A DNA stretch of 64,000 nucleotides from Halioglobus sp. Its GTDB lineage: Bacteria; Pseudomonadota; Gammaproteobacteria; Pseudomonadales; Halieaceae. The notes beneath the pieces are model-generated. The model was not told where the DNA came from and did not search any database. It was given only the letters and a program-made list of their open reading frames with translations. Position 1 is the first letter of the stretch; the number at the start of each line of letters is the position of its first letter. Of the stretch, positions 1 through 9,256 are shown piece after piece. The position numbers and the translations under genes are program-made. Location of the stretch: contig PABK01000026.1 of assembly GCA_002699145.1 (NCBI GenBank), forward strand, positions 62,001 through 126,000. Direction: 5' to 3'.

Positions 1-781
1 CAGTATTCCCGTACTCAGCGCGGAGCGCGAGCGGGAACTGGCGGAAGACCTTTACTACAACCAGAACCTCGACGCGGCGCGTGAACTGGTGATGTCACAC
101 CTGCGCTTCGTCGTGCATATCGCGCGCAGCTATTCCGGTTACGGCCTCGCCGAGGCCGACCTGATCCAGGAGGGCAACGTCGGCCTGATGAAGGCGGTGA
201 AGCGCTTCAACCCGGAGAAGGGCGTGCGCCTGGTGTCCTTCGCCGTGCACTGGATCAAGGCGGAGATGCACGAATTCATCCTGCGCAACTGGCGCATCGT
301 CAAGGTCGCCACGACCAAGGCGCAGCGCAAGCTGTTTTTCAACCTGCGCAGCGCGAAGAAATCCCTGGCCTGGCTGACCCGCGAGGAGGCCCAGGCGGTG
401 GCCGATGACCTGGGTGTGGACGTCGCCGAGGTGCAGCGCATGGAAGGCCGCCTGAGCAGCCGCGACATCGGTTACGAACAGCCGCGCGACAGCGACGAGG
501 ACGACGCCTGGCAGGCGCCGCAGTACTACCTGGAAGACCGCAGCGCCGACCCGGCGGAACTGGTGGAGTCGCAGGACTGGCAGACGAGCAGCGAAAACCG
601 CCTGCGCGAGGCCCTGCAGGACCTGGACGAGCGCAGCCGCGACATCCTGGCGCAGCGCTGGCTGGCCGAGAGCAAGGCCACCCTGCACGAGCTGGCCGAC
701 CGCTACGGCGTGTCCGCCGAGCGCATCCGCCAGATCGAGCAGGGCGCGATGAAGAAACTGCGCGGGGCGCTGGCCGCCTGA
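1..781 (+). CDS. rpoH: RNA polymerase heat-shock sigma factor sigma-32 (5'-truncated by window edge)
   Basis: The frame is open from base 2 and family residues (IPVLSAERE...) run straight into the conserved part, so the gene starts before the window; about 259 of the usual ~285 residues are present. Visible in order: region 2 ([27 protein letters not shown]), the -10 recognition part ([14 protein letters not shown]), the RpoH-specific box ([13 protein letters not shown]) and region 4.2 with its helix-turn-helix ([18 protein letters not shown]). The protein directs core RNA polymerase to heat-shock promoters. In related bacteria ftsYEX lie upstream, outside this window. A GC-rich hairpin with 7-bp arms follows at 793-812 but lacks a T-run. 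Confidence 0.96.
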   Translation, partial: SIPVLSAERERELAEDLYYNQNLDAARELVMSHLRFVVHIARSYSGYGLAEADLIQEGNVGLMKAVKRFNPEKGVRLVSFAVHWIKAEMHEFILRNWRIVKVATTKAQRKLFFNLRSAKKSLAWLTREEAQAVADDLGVDVAEVQRMEGRLSSRDIGYEQPRDSDEDDAWQAPQYYLEDRSADPAELVESQDWQTSSENRLREALQDLDERSRDILAQRWLAESKATLHELADRYGVSAERIRQIEQGAMKKLRGALAA

Positions 782-833
782 CCCCTGCAGCCGCCGCCCT
801 GTCCGGGGCGGCGATATGCATTACACTGTGGGT

Positions 834-1211
834 ATGGCAAAGATATTCATTACCCTGGCCGCGCTCAGCGGCATGCTCGCGGTGGCCTTTGGCGCCTTTG
901 GCGCCCACGCGTTGAAGAACCGGCTGGACGACTACGCCATGGGCGTGTTCGAGACGGCGGTGCAGTATCACTTCTATCACAGCCTCGCGCTGCTGGCCGT
1001 GGGCGTCATCGCGCTGCAGCAGCCGCAGACCGCGCTGCTGAAGTCCAGCGGCTGGCTGTTCCTGCTGGGCATCGTGGTATTCTCGGGCAGTCTCTACCTG
1101 CTCAGTCTCAGTGGCCTGAAGTGGCTGGGGGCGATCACCCCGCTGGGCGGGCTGGCCTTCATCGCCGCATGGGGCTGCCTGGCCGCCACCGGCTGGAAAC
1201 TGCTCTCCTGA
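834..1211 (+). CDS. DUF423 family small inner-membrane protein
   Basis: A 125-residue protein with about four hydrophobic segments and the DUF423 (YgdD-like) pattern: an N-terminal helix rich in Gly/Ala (GMLAVAFGAFGAHALK), an aromatic/His stretch (YHFYHSLALL) and a C-terminal pair of helices ending PLGGLAFIAAWGCLA. The family has no established biochemical function. An upstream in-frame ATG at 816 would add six residues; 834 gives the family-typical start MAKIF. A TACACT box at 822-827 sits about 7 bases before this ATG, so a leaderless message is possible, but no good -35 is visible. It lies between rpoH and trmB, both plus strand. Confidence 0.85.
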   Translation: MAKIFITLAALSGMLAVAFGAFGAHALKNRLDDYAMGVFETAVQYHFYHSLALLAVGVIALQQPQTALLKSSGWLFLLGIVVFSGSLYLLSLSGLKWLGAITPLGGLAFIAAWGCLAATGWKLLS

Positions 1212-1220
1212 CCAGCGCTG

Positions 1221-1907
1221 GTGACTGACGCAGGCCACAGGCGTCCGATTCGCAGCTACGTGCTGCGCGGTGGACGCATGACCGAGGGGCAGCAGCGCGC
1301 CTACGAACAGAACTGGCGGCGCTGGGGCCTGGAACATGCCGCGGGCAGGCAGGATTTCGCCGCCGCGTTCGGCCGCACCGCGCCGCTGGTGCTGGAAATC
1401 GGCTTCGGCATGGGCGCGTCGCTGGTGGAGATGGCGGCGGCGGCGCCGCAGCGCAACTTCATCGGCGTGGAAGTACACCGGCCCGGCGTCGGCCGCCTGC
1501 TGCACGACATGGCGGCGCGCGACATCGACAATATCCGCGTGTACCGCCACGACGCCGTCGAGGTGTTGCGCGACTGCATCGCGCCAGGCTGCCTGGATAC
1601 CGTACAGGTGTTCTTCCCGGATCCCTGGCACAAGAAGCGGCATCACAAGCGGCGCCTGATCCAGCCGCCTTTCGTCGACCTGCTCGCGACCCGGCTGAAG
1701 CCCGGCGGCACCCTGCACCTGGCCACCGATTGGGAAAACTACGCCCTGCAGATGATGGAGGTGCTGTCGGCCAGCGCTGATTTCACCAATACCTGTGCCG
1801 GGGAGGCGTTCGCGCCGCGCCCGCAGCACCGCCCGCCGACCAAGTTCGAGCGGCGCGGTGAGCGCCTGGGCCACGGTGTCTGGGACCTGGTGTTCCAGCG
1901 GGTCTGA
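1221..1907 (+). CDS. trmB: tRNA (guanine-N7-)-methyltransferase TrmB
   Basis: A 228-residue class I SAM-dependent methyltransferase that makes m7G46 in the tRNA variable loop. The family N-terminus (RPIRSYVLRGGRMT) supports the GTG start at 1221. The SAM-binding motif is EIGFGMGASL at about residues 55-64, followed by the characteristic FFPDPWHKKRHHKRR segment that carries catalytic and tRNA-binding residues, and the family C-terminus (THFE-type TKFERRGERLGHGVWDL). Length matches the family. It converges on hemW with only 19 bases between stop codons. Confidence 0.95.
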   Translation: MTDAGHRRPIRSYVLRGGRMTEGQQRAYEQNWRRWGLEHAAGRQDFAAAFGRTAPLVLEIGFGMGASLVEMAAAAPQRNFIGVEVHRPGVGRLLHDMAARDIDNIRVYRHDAVEVLRDCIAPGCLDTVQVFFPDPWHKKRHHKRRLIQPPFVDLLATRLKPGGTLHLATDWENYALQMMEVLSASADFTNTCAGEAFAPRPQHRPPTKFERRGERLGHGVWDLVFQRV

Positions 1908-1926
1908 TGGCGCCGGCCGCCGCGCG

Positions 1927-3066
1927 TTACGGCGCCAGGAACTCGGCCACCACGCTGTCGAGATAGCGTCTGCCCAGCGCGGAGGCGCGGATGGTCTCGC
2001 CGCGCACTTCCAGCAGTTCGCGCTGCGCCAGCGCTTCGACGGGTTCGCGCACACGCGCGAAATCCAGGCCGGTGCGCTGTTCGAACAGCGCGCGCTCGAA
2101 GCCCGCGTTCAGGCGCAGGGCGTTGAGCATGAACTCGCCGGGAATGTCCGCCTCGCGCAGCCAGCTGGACGTCGAGGTGTGCTCTCCCGCCGCGGCGTCG
2201 AGATAGTCCTGTGGCTGGCGCCGCTTCGCGTAGCGCTCGATACGCCCGTCGCTGTGGGTGAGCTTGCCGTGGGCGCCGGCGCCGATGCCCAGGTAGTCGC
2301 CGAAGGTCCAGTAGTTGAGGTTGTGGCGGCACTGCCTGCCCGCGCGACTGTAGGCCGAGACTTCGTATTGTGTGTAGCCGCGTTGCGCCAGCAGATCTTC
2401 CCCCTGTTGCTGGATATCCGCCAGCGCGTCCTCCAGCGGCAGTGCCGGGGGCCGCTTGTAGAACACGGTGTTCGGTTCGATGGTCAACTGGTACCAGGAC
2501 AGGTGGTCGATCCCGGCCTGCAGGGCGACGTCCAGGTCGCGCGCCGCCGCGGTCGCGTCCTGCCCCGGCAGGCCGTGCATCAGGTCGACGTTGCAGGCGT
2601 CGAAACCGGCGTCCACGGCATAGCCCAGCGCGGCGCGCGCCTGGTCGCCGTCGTGCACCCGGCCCAGCGCGGCCAGGCAGTCGTCATCGAAGCTCTGCAC
2701 GCCCAGCGACAGTCGCGTGATGCCGGCCGCGCGGAAGGCGGCGAATTTTTCCGCCTCGGCGCTGCCGGGATTGGCCTCCAGGGTGATCTCCGTAGTGGCG
2801 CCCAGCGGTACGCGCTCGGCGACGCCGCGCAGCAGGCTGCCGATGGCGTCGGGGCTGAACAGGCTGGGCGTGCCGCCGCCGATAAAGATCGTGTCCACCG
2901 CCCGCCCCTGCAGGTCGTGGCGATCCTCGTCGAGGTCGCGCAGCAGCGCCGCGATGTAGGCGGCCTCGGGCAACTCGGCGCGCTCGTGGGAATTGAAATC
3001 GCAGTAGGGGCACTTGCGCTCACACCAGGGCAGGTGGATGTACAGTCCCAGGGGCGGCAGTTTCAT
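1927..3066 (-). CDS. hemW: Radical SAM heme chaperone HemW
   Basis: A 379-residue radical SAM protein. C15, C19 and C22 form the CxxxCxxC cluster motif ([11 protein letters not shown]), followed by [11 protein letters not shown] and the HemW hallmark HNLNYW, which separates it from coproporphyrinogen oxidase HemN. HemW binds heme and is thought to insert it into respiratory enzymes; older annotations as an oxygen-independent coproporphyrinogen III oxidase are misleading. Its ATG overlaps the rdgB stop codon (3063-3066), so it is the last gene of the minus-strand run coming from yggS/proC/metX. Confidence 0.95.
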   Translation of the reverse strand: MKLPPLGLYIHLPWCERKCPYCDFNSHERAELPEAAYIAALLRDLDEDRHDLQGRAVDTIFIGGGTPSLFSPDAIGSLLRGVAERVPLGATTEITLEANPGSAEAEKFAAFRAAGITRLSLGVQSFDDDCLAALGRVHDGDQARAALGYAVDAGFDACNVDLMHGLPGQDATAAARDLDVALQAGIDHLSWYQLTIEPNTVFYKRPPALPLEDALADIQQQGEDLLAQRGYTQYEVSAYSRAGRQCRHNLNYWTFGDYLGIGAGAHGKLTHSDGRIERYAKRRQPQDYLDAAAGEHTSTSSWLREADIPGEFMLNALRLNAGFERALFEQRTGLDFARVREPVEALAQRELLEVRGETIRASALGRRYLDSVVAEFLAP

Positions 3067-3668
3067 CGCCGCGCGCGCAGCGCCTCATACAGGGCGGCGC
3101 CCGCCCTGGCGCGGTGGCTGAGGCGGTTTTTCAGCGCCGGGTCCAGCTGCGCGGAGGAGCAGCCCTGGTCGGGCACGAAGAACAGCGGGTCGTAGCCGAA
3201 GCCGCCGTCGCCAGCCGCTTCGTCCAAAATGCGCCCTTCCCAGCTCGCCTGGCAGACCAGCGGCGTCGGGTCGTCGGCGTGCCGCATGTAGACCAGCACG
3301 CACTGGAAGCGCGCGCCGCGCTGTTCCGCCGGCACGCCGTCCAGGGCGCGCAACAGCTTGGCGTTGTTGGCCGCGTCGCCCGCGCCGGAATAGCGTGCCG
3401 AGCGAATGCCCGGGGCGCCCTGCAGGTAGTCGACTTCCAGGCCGGAATCGTCGGCGATGGCGGGCAGGCCGGTATGGGCGGCTGCGGCGCGCGCCTTGAT
3501 GATGGCGTTCTCGACGAAGCTCAGGCCGGTCTCAGCCACCTCGGGCACGTCGAACTGCGACTGCGGCAGCAGCTCCAGGCCCAGCGGTGCCAGCACCTGG
3601 GAAAACTCGCGCAGCTTGCCGGCGTTGCCGCTGGCCAGCACGACCGGGGATGTCGGTGAGGACTGCAT
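3063..3668 (-). CDS. rdgB: XTP/dITP pyrophosphatase RdgB
   Basis: A 201-residue Ham1/RdgB nucleotide pyrophosphatase that hydrolyses dITP, XTP and related non-canonical nucleotides to monophosphates, keeping them out of DNA and RNA. Visible are the phosphate-binding SxNxxK motif (ASGNAGKL, residues 12-19), the acidic metal site ([11 protein letters not shown]), [12 protein letters not shown] and the C-terminal GFGYDPLFF. The frame stays open upstream, but the family N-terminus fixes the start at 3668, where ATG overlaps the TGA of the DUF4426 gene by one base. It is cotranscribed with hemW. Confidence 0.95.
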   Translation of the reverse strand: MQSSPTSPVVLASGNAGKLREFSQVLAPLGLELLPQSQFDVPEVAETGLSFVENAIIKARAAAAHTGLPAIADDSGLEVDYLQGAPGIRSARYSGAGDAANNAKLLRALDGVPAEQRGARFQCVLVYMRHADDPTPLVCQASWEGRILDEAAGDGGFGYDPLFFVPDQGCSSAQLDPALKNRLSHRARAGAALYEALRARR

Positions 3669-4099
3669 CAGTTGATGTACAGCTGGTGCTTGTGTTCGAA
3701 GGTGTAGGTCTGCTGCGCGCCCTCGGGGCGGAAGTGCACCTCGAAAAAGCGCCACTCCTCGTTGATGAACGTGAACTCGGCGATGTAGTAGATCGCCGCG
3801 CCCTCGCGCACCTCCTGGAACACCAGGTCCTGGTTCTGGATCAGGTCCCAGGTACGCCCCTTGAGCAGCATGCCGCGCGGCGCGGTGCCGCCGTCGACGT
3901 GTTCGCGTACCGACAGGTTGAGGATCGCGCGCTTCTTGCCGCGCGTGATGCCGTAGCCGGCCGCAACCTCGGGGCCCAGGAAGGTGGTATTGACCACGCT
4001 GTAGTGCAGCTCGAAGGGACCGAACCGCTGCGACTGTTGCGCCTGTGCGCCGGCAGCGGCCAGGCACAGCGCAACACAGAACAGGAGACGCGGGATCAT
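3668..4099 (-). CDS. DUF4426 domain periplasmic protein
   Basis: A 143-residue protein with a clear signal peptide ([20 protein letters not shown], cleavage after about residue 20) followed by a compact, beta-rich domain of the DUF4426 family. No catalytic motif is recognisable and no function is established. The gene sits between metW and rdgB; the same neighbours are found in Pseudomonas. Its start is 1 base downstream of the metW stop and its TGA overlaps the rdgB ATG, so translation is probably coupled to both. Periplasmic location is inferred from the signal peptide. Confidence 0.85.
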   Translation of the reverse strand: MIPRLLFCVALCLAAAGAQAQQSQRFGPFELHYSVVNTTFLGPEVAAGYGITRGKKRAILNLSVREHVDGGTAPRGMLLKGRTWDLIQNQDLVFQEVREGAAIYYIAEFTFINEEWRFFEVHFRPEGAQQTYTFEHKHQLYIN

Positions 4100-4100
4100 A

Positions 4101-4691
4101 TCAGCGGGTGATATGGTAGATCGCCGTGGTGGCGAACAGGTTTGGCCAGCGGTTGGACAACATCGGCCGGCGCGAGGAATTACCCACCACGTCGCGATTG
4201 AGGATGCGGATGCCCTTGGCGCGGCACAGCTCCTCGAAATCGCCCACCGTGCAGTAGTGGATATTGGGCGTGTTGTACCAGGTGTGCGGCATGAAACTGG
4301 AGCGCGGCATGCGCCCGGCGATACCCAGCTGCAACCGACAGCGCCAGTGGCCGAAATTGGGGAAGGTGACGATGCCCTCGCGGCCGATGCGCAGCATCTC
4401 CTCGAGCACGCGGTCCGGGTGCTGCACCGCCTGCAGGGCCAGCGCCATGACCACGGTGTCGAAGCTCTGGTCGGGGAAGTTCGCCAGGCCCCGGTCCATG
4501 TCCTGTTCGATGACATTGATGCCGCGGGCGATGGCGGCGGTGATGTAACCCTGGTCGATCTCCAGGCCCATGCCGCGCACGTCGCGGTGGTCGCGCAGGA
4601 ACTCGAGGAACTCGCCGTCGCCGCAGCCCAGGTCCAGGACCCGCGAACCCGGTGCGATCCAGCGCTGGATATGGGACAGGTCCAGGCGCAT
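4101..4691 (-). CDS. metW: Methionine biosynthesis protein MetW
   Basis: A 196-residue class I methyltransferase-fold protein with SAM-motif I (RVLDLGCGDGEFL, residues 18-30) and the MetW family signature through to the C-terminus. MetW is genetically required with MetX for methionine synthesis in several bacteria and has been reported to act as a partner of MetX; a methyl-transfer reaction has not been firmly shown. ATG overlaps the metX stop (TGATG at 4691), the usual metX-metW arrangement. Confidence 0.94.
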   Translation of the reverse strand: MRLDLSHIQRWIAPGSRVLDLGCGDGEFLEFLRDHRDVRGMGLEIDQGYITAAIARGINVIEQDMDRGLANFPDQSFDTVVMALALQAVQHPDRVLEEMLRIGREGIVTFPNFGHWRCRLQLGIAGRMPRSSFMPHTWYNTPNIHYCTVGDFEELCRAKGIRILNRDVVGNSSRRPMLSNRWPNLFATTAIYHITR

Positions 4692-5848
4692 CAGGCGTCG
4701 TCTCCCACACGCTGCATATAGGCGCTGAACACGTCCAGGTAGCGCGGTATCGGCAGCAGGAATGCGTCGTGGCCCTCGTTGGCCTCGATCTCCACATAGC
4801 TGACGGGGCGGTCAGCGGCGATCAGCGCATCGACGATCTCGCGCGAGCGCTGCGGCGAGAAACGCCAGTCCGTCGAGAAGGAAATCACCATGAAACTGCA
4901 GCGCGCGTGGCGGAAGGCCTCCACCGGGTCGTTGTTGTACTCCAGGGCCAGGTCGAAGTAGTCCAGCGCGCGCGTCATCAGGATATAGGTGTTGGCGTCG
5001 AAGTTGCCGGAGAACTGGCTGCCCTGGTAACGCAGGTAGCTCTGTACCTGGAATTCGGCGTTGGCCTCGCTGCCGCGGCCAAGGCTGCCCGAGCGCAGGT
5101 CACGACCGAACTTGCTGGCCATTGCGTCGTCGGACAGGTAGGTGATGTGGCCGATCATGCGCGCCAGCGCCAGGCCGCGCGCGGGCACGGTGTCGCTCTC
5201 CAGGTAGCCGCCGCCGAGAAAATCCGGGTCGGACAGAATCGCCTGCCGCGCCACCTCGTTGAAGGCCAGGTTCTGCGCGCTCAGCTTCAGCGCCGCGGCG
5301 ATGACCACGCAGTGACGCACGCGCTCGGGGTACTCGATGGACCAGCGCATGGCCTGCATGCCGCCGAGGCTGCCGCCGATAACCGCCGCCCAGCAATCGA
5401 TGCCCAGCCGGTCGGCCAGGCGCGCCTGGCTGTGCACCCAGTCGCGGGTGCGTATGACCGGGAAATCGGGCCCCCAGGGCTTGCCGGTATCCGGGTTGAT
5501 GGAGTTGGGGCCGGTGGAGCCGTGGCAGCCGCCCAGGTTGTTCAGGCTGACCACGAAAAAGCGGTCCGTGTCGATGGGCTTGCCCGGGCCGATACACTCG
5601 TTCCACCAGCCGGGCTTCTTGTCCTCCTCGCTGTGGTAACCGGCGGCATGGTGGTGGCCGCTGAGCGCGTGGCATACCAGCACGGCATTGGACCTGTCGG
5701 CGTTCAGTTCACCGTAGGTCTCGTAGACCAGTTCGAAACTCTTCAACTGGCGGCCGCAGGCCAGGCGCAGCGGCTCGTCGAAGCGCGCCACCTGCGGTGT
5801 GACGATGCCGACTGAACGGCTGTCCCGGGACCGGCCCCTGTCGCTCAT
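4691..5848 (-). CDS. metX: Homoserine O-acyltransferase MetX (acyl donor probably succinyl-CoA)
   Basis: A 385-residue alpha/beta-hydrolase-fold enzyme that acylates homoserine in the first committed step of methionine synthesis. The nucleophile lies in GGSLGGMQ (S160); the acid and base are in STDWRF and EGHDAFL near the C-terminus. [14 protein letters not shown] and [16 protein letters not shown] are typical of the MetX family. Proteins of this type in gammaproteobacteria with metW next door mostly use succinyl-CoA, but acetyl-CoA cannot be excluded from the sequence alone. The start lies 1 base downstream of the yggT stop. Confidence 0.93.
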   Translation of the reverse strand: MSDRGRSRDSRSVGIVTPQVARFDEPLRLACGRQLKSFELVYETYGELNADRSNAVLVCHALSGHHHAAGYHSEEDKKPGWWNECIGPGKPIDTDRFFVVSLNNLGGCHGSTGPNSINPDTGKPWGPDFPVIRTRDWVHSQARLADRLGIDCWAAVIGGSLGGMQAMRWSIEYPERVRHCVVIAAALKLSAQNLAFNEVARQAILSDPDFLGGGYLESDTVPARGLALARMIGHITYLSDDAMASKFGRDLRSGSLGRGSEANAEFQVQSYLRYQGSQFSGNFDANTYILMTRALDYFDLALEYNNDPVEAFRHARCSFMVISFSTDWRFSPQRSREIVDALIAADRPVSYVEIEANEGHDAFLLPIPRYLDVFSAYMQRVGDDA

Positions 5849-5849
5849 G

Positions 5850-6437
5850 TCACAGGCCGATGACCAGCGCCGAAGGCAGGCCGACTCCGGCCGCCATGTG
5901 GCGCAGGGCGATCTGGATGACGTTGATCAGGATGAAAACCAGGATGGGGGAGAAATCCAGGCCCCCCATGGGCGGCAGCGCCTTGCGGAAAGGCGCCATC
6001 ACCGGCTCGGTGATCTGGTACAACAGGTGAATGGCCGGGTTTTGGCTGCCCGGCGCGACCCAGCTGAGGATGATCATGCCGAGCAGGGCGAAAAAATAGA
6101 TATTGACCAGCAGGCCGACGACGCCGAGCACGGACCACAGCAGCAGCAGCGCGATGCCGGGCAGGCCCGCACCGAACAACATCAGCAGCAGCACGATGCC
6201 CAGGGCCTGCAGCAACACCGCCAGCAGTAGTGAGGCCAGGTCCAGGCCGGCGTAGCCCGGGATGATCCTGCGCAGCGGTAGCAGCAGCGGGTTGGTGACC
6301 TTGACCAGGAACTGGGAAATCGGGTTGTAAAAATCCGCGCGCACCAGCTGCAGCAGGAAACGCAGCAGCATGGCCAGCAGGTACAGGCTCAACGCGGTCT
6401 GGATCAGGTACACCAGGATTTCAGCGGCGGCGCTCAT
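5850..6437 (-). CDS. YggT family integral membrane protein
   Basis: A 195-residue protein built from two YGGT repeats, each with two hydrophobic helices and an [29 protein letters not shown] or [27 protein letters not shown] segment. YggT proteins are inner-membrane proteins linked genetically to osmotic/ion stress and to polar growth or cell division in other bacteria; the biochemical role is not settled. Located directly downstream of proC (13-base gap) and just upstream of metX in one apparent operon, the same order as in Pseudomonas. Confidence 0.9.
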   Translation of the reverse strand: MSAAAEILVYLIQTALSLYLLAMLLRFLLQLVRADFYNPISQFLVKVTNPLLLPLRRIIPGYAGLDLASLLLAVLLQALGIVLLLMLFGAGLPGIALLLLWSVLGVVGLLVNIYFFALLGMIILSWVAPGSQNPAIHLLYQITEPVMAPFRKALPPMGGLDFSPILVFILINVIQIALRHMAAGVGLPSALVIGL

Positions 6438-6449
6438 CAGTCTTGCTCC

Positions 6450-7271
6450 CTAACCCATTTCCCGGGCCATTTCGGCGGCGCGGTCGGCGGCGGCGCGCAT
6501 GGCGCTGGCGACGATGTCGCGCAGCCCGTCCTGCTCAAAGTGCTGCAGCGCGCGTTCGGTGGTGCCGCCGGGGCTGGTGACGCGGCGGCGCAGCTCGACC
6601 AGGTCCAGGTCGTTTTCCAGCGCCATGCGCGCGGCGCCCAGGCCGGTCTGCAGGGCCAGGGCCGTTGCCGTGTCGCGCTGCAGGCCCAGGCTCTCGCCGG
6701 CGTCGATCATGGCTTCCATAAAAAGGAAGAAGTATGCCGGCCCGCTGCCGGACAGGGCGGTGATGGCGTCGAGTTCGGCCTCGCTCTCGACCCAGCAGGT
6801 GCTGCCCACCGCGCCCAGCACCAGTTCCGCGTGACCGCGCTGTTGCGCCGTGGTGCCCGCGCTGGCGTACAATCCGCTGGCGCCACAGCGCAGCAGGGCG
6901 GGCGTGTTCGGCATGCAGCGCACGATGGCCGCCGTCTCGCCCAGGCGCCGCTGCAGGGCCTCGACGGTGATGCCCGCGGCGATGGAGATGACCAGGGCGG
7001 CGCTGTCGCGCACCGCCGCGGCGATACTGTCCGCGGCCTCGGCCATGACCTGCGGCTTCACCGCCAGGATCACCACATCGGCGCCGGCGACCGCGGCGGC
7101 GTTGTCTGTATGCAGGGCGTCGACGCCCAGGACGCGCAATCGTTCCAGGCTGTCGGCAAAGGGGTCGGCGGCACTGAGTCGCGAGGCCGGGTGGCCGCTC
7201 TCGAGCAGCCCCCCGACGATGCTGGCGGCCATGTTGCCGGCCCCTACGAAGGCGATGTGTGGTGTCTGCAA
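6450..7271 (-). CDS. proC: Pyrroline-5-carboxylate reductase
   Basis: A 273-residue enzyme that makes L-proline from 1-pyrroline-5-carboxylate with NAD(P)H. The Rossmann motif is at the N-terminus (HIAFVGAGNMAASIVGGLL), and the dimer/active-site helix region SGSGPAYFFLFMEAM and the C-terminal VTSPGGTTERAL are diagnostic. The frame is open further upstream, but family alignment starts two or three residues before HIAF, which fits a TTG start at 7271 (TTG-CAG-ACA-CCA). A TATACT box at about 7315-7320 may be the -10 of its own promoter. Next genes are yggS upstream and yggT downstream. Confidence 0.94.
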   Translation of the reverse strand: MQTPHIAFVGAGNMAASIVGGLLESGHPASRLSAADPFADSLERLRVLGVDALHTDNAAAVAGADVVILAVKPQVMAEAADSIAAAVRDSAALVISIAAGITVEALQRRLGETAAIVRCMPNTPALLRCGASGLYASAGTTAQQRGHAELVLGAVGSTCWVESEAELDAITALSGSGPAYFFLFMEAMIDAGESLGLQRDTATALALQTGLGAARMALENDLDLVELRRRVTSPGGTTERALQHFEQDGLRDIVASAMRAAADRAAEMAREMG

Positions 7272-7338
7272 AGTATCGTCCGCGCGCTGTTCGTCCGCAA
7301 AAAAGGTCGCACAGTATACACGCCGTGCGCGGCCTAAA

Positions 7339-8031
7339 TCACCTGTCCCGCGGGCCGAAAATGGCCGTGCCCACGCGCACCACCGTGGCCCCCTCCGCAA
7401 TGGCCGCTTCCAGGTCCCCGCTCATGCCCATGGACAGGGTATCCATGCCCGGGACCCGCTGCGCCAGGCCCGCGGCCAGCTCGCGCACGGCGGCGAAGGC
7501 GGCGCGCTGGTCGGCCGGGTCCTGCGCGGCCGCGGGTATCGCCATCAGGCCGCGCAGGCGCAGCTGTGGCAGGTCGGCGACCGCCGCGGCCAGCGCCGGC
7601 AACTGCGCCGGCGGCACCCCGGACTTGCTCGCCTCGCCGGAGATGTTCACCTGCAGGCAGACCTGCAGGGGCGGCAGTTCCGTGGGGCGCTGGTCGTTCA
7701 GCCGGCGGGCGATCTTTTCCCGGTCCACGCTGTGCACCCAGTCGAAGTGAGCGGCGATGTCGCGCGTCTTGTTCGACTGGATGGGGCCGATGAAGTGCCA
7801 CGTCAGGGGCAGGTCCCGCAGCGCGGCGATCTTGCCCAGGCCCTCCTGCAGGTAGTTCTCGCCGAAATGGGACAGGCCGCATTCGTAGGCGGCGCGGACC
7901 ACTTCCGCCGGGCGGGTCTTGCTCACCGCAAGCACAAGTATGTCACTATTCTGAAACTGGCTTTTTTGTGAACAGGCCCGTACCCTTTCCAGTAGCTTTG
8001 TTATATTGTCGAGTAGCTGTTGTCGGTCCAT
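7339..8031 (-). CDS. yggS: YggS family pyridoxal-phosphate homeostasis protein
   Basis: A 230-residue single-domain PLP-binding protein of the alanine-racemase fold; the PLP lysine is K38 in LAVSKTRP, and HFGENYLQE, WHFIGPIQSNK and LSMGMSGDLEAAI are family hallmarks. It has no known catalytic activity and is thought to buffer and distribute PLP. The ATG at 8031 (MDRQQLL) matches the family; an ATG at 8040 or 8091 would add 3 or 20 residues. It is divergent from pilT and upstream of proC, the conserved yggS-proC pair. Confidence 0.94.
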   Translation of the reverse strand: MDRQQLLDNITKLLERVRACSQKSQFQNSDILVLAVSKTRPAEVVRAAYECGLSHFGENYLQEGLGKIAALRDLPLTWHFIGPIQSNKTRDIAAHFDWVHSVDREKIARRLNDQRPTELPPLQVCLQVNISGEASKSGVPPAQLPALAAAVADLPQLRLRGLMAIPAAAQDPADQRAAFAAVRELAAGLAQRVPGMDTLSMGMSGDLEAAIAEGATVVRVGTAIFGPRDR

Positions 8032-8186
8032 GTCGTGCATGGTAGCCGATTCGTGCCGCTCCAGGCGACCGGTGCGCGGCGGCAACGACACGGCGATAGA
8101 AGAAAAAATAGCGCGGCGCTGGCCGGCGCAGAAGAACTCCCGGCAAGGGAGCTGCCGGACCGCGTGCCGGTAGGGGGAGGGGACAT

Positions 8187-9221
8187 ATGGATATAACTGA
8201 ACTGTTGGCCTTCAGTGCCAAGCAGGGGGCATCTGACCTGCACCTGTCGGCCGGGCTGCCACCGATGATTCGTGTCGACGGCGATATTCGCCGCATCAAC
8301 CTGCCGCCGATGGAGCACAAGCAGGTACACGAGCTCATCTACGACATCATGAACGACAAGCAGCGCAAGGACTACGAGGAGTTCCTGGAGACGGACTTCT
8401 CGTTCGAGGTGCCCGGCGTCGCGCGCTTTCGTGTCAACGCCTTCAACCAGAACCGCGGCGCGGGCGCGGTCTTCCGTACCATTCCCTCCAAGGTCCTGAC
8501 CATGGAAGACCTGGGCATGGGGCAGGTGTTCAGGGACATCTCCATGATGCCGCGCGGGCTGGTGCTGGTCACCGGGCCCACCGGCTCGGGCAAGTCCACC
8601 ACCCTGGCCGCGATGATGGACTACATCAACGACAACAAGTACGAGCACGTGCTGACCATCGAGGACCCGATCGAATTCGTGCACGAGAGCAAGAAGTGCC
8701 TGGTCAACCAGCGCGAGGTGCACCGCGATACGCTGGGCTTCGCCGAGGCGCTGCGCTCGGCCCTGCGCGAGGACCCGGACATCATCCTGGTCGGCGAACT
8801 GCGCGACCTGGAAACCATCCGCCTGGCGCTGACCGCGGCGGAAACCGGGCACCTGGTGTTCGGTACGTTGCACACGACCTCGGCGGCCAAGACCATCGAC
8901 CGTGTGATCGACGTGTTCCCGGCGGCGGAAAAATCCATGGTGCGTTCCATGCTGTCCGAGTCGCTGCAGGCGGTGGTATCGCAGACCCTGCTCAAGCGCG
9001 CCAGCGGCGGTCGTGTCGCCGCGCATGAAATCATGCGCGGCACCTCGGCCATCCGCAACCTGATCCGCGAGGACAAGGTCGCGCAGATGTACTCGGCTAT
9101 CCAGACCGGCAGTGCGGTGGGCATGCAGACCATGGACCAGTGCCTGGAAGAACTGGTGGAAAAACACGTCATCACCCGCGAAATCGCCCGCGAGAAGGCG
9201 CGCATGCCGGAGAACTTCTAG
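8187..9221 (+). CDS. pilT: Type IV pilus retraction ATPase PilT
   Basis: A 344-residue hexameric secretion-type ATPase that depolymerises the pilus for twitching motility. Walker A GPTGSGKST is at residues 130-138 (K136), the Asp and His boxes follow (IEDPIEFVH, TLHTTSAAKTIDR), Walker B is DIILVGELRD, and the retraction-specific AIRNLIRE motif is at 288-295. The N-terminus (ELLAFSAKQGASDLHLSAGLPP) fits the family. A strong purine-rich ribosome site (GGGGGAGGGGA) precedes the ATG. pilU follows 35 bases downstream and is surely cotranscribed. Confidence 0.97.
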   Translation: MDITELLAFSAKQGASDLHLSAGLPPMIRVDGDIRRINLPPMEHKQVHELIYDIMNDKQRKDYEEFLETDFSFEVPGVARFRVNAFNQNRGAGAVFRTIPSKVLTMEDLGMGQVFRDISMMPRGLVLVTGPTGSGKSTTLAAMMDYINDNKYEHVLTIEDPIEFVHESKKCLVNQREVHRDTLGFAEALRSALREDPDIILVGELRDLETIRLALTAAETGHLVFGTLHTTSAAKTIDRVIDVFPAAEKSMVRSMLSESLQAVVSQTLLKRASGGRVAAHEIMRGTSAIRNLIREDKVAQMYSAIQTGSAVGMQTMDQCLEELVEKHVITREIAREKARMPENF

Positions 9222-9256
9222 GGCGCCGGAGGCAGCGGGAGACAGGGGAGGCCAAT

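Noticed and set aside
793-812. Terminator after rpoH
   Set aside because: A good GC stem but no T-run follows, so it is reported only within the rpoH entry.
1927-3066. Oxygen-independent coproporphyrinogen III oxidase HemN
   Set aside because: The HNxxYW motif, the short length and the rdgB neighbour define HemW.
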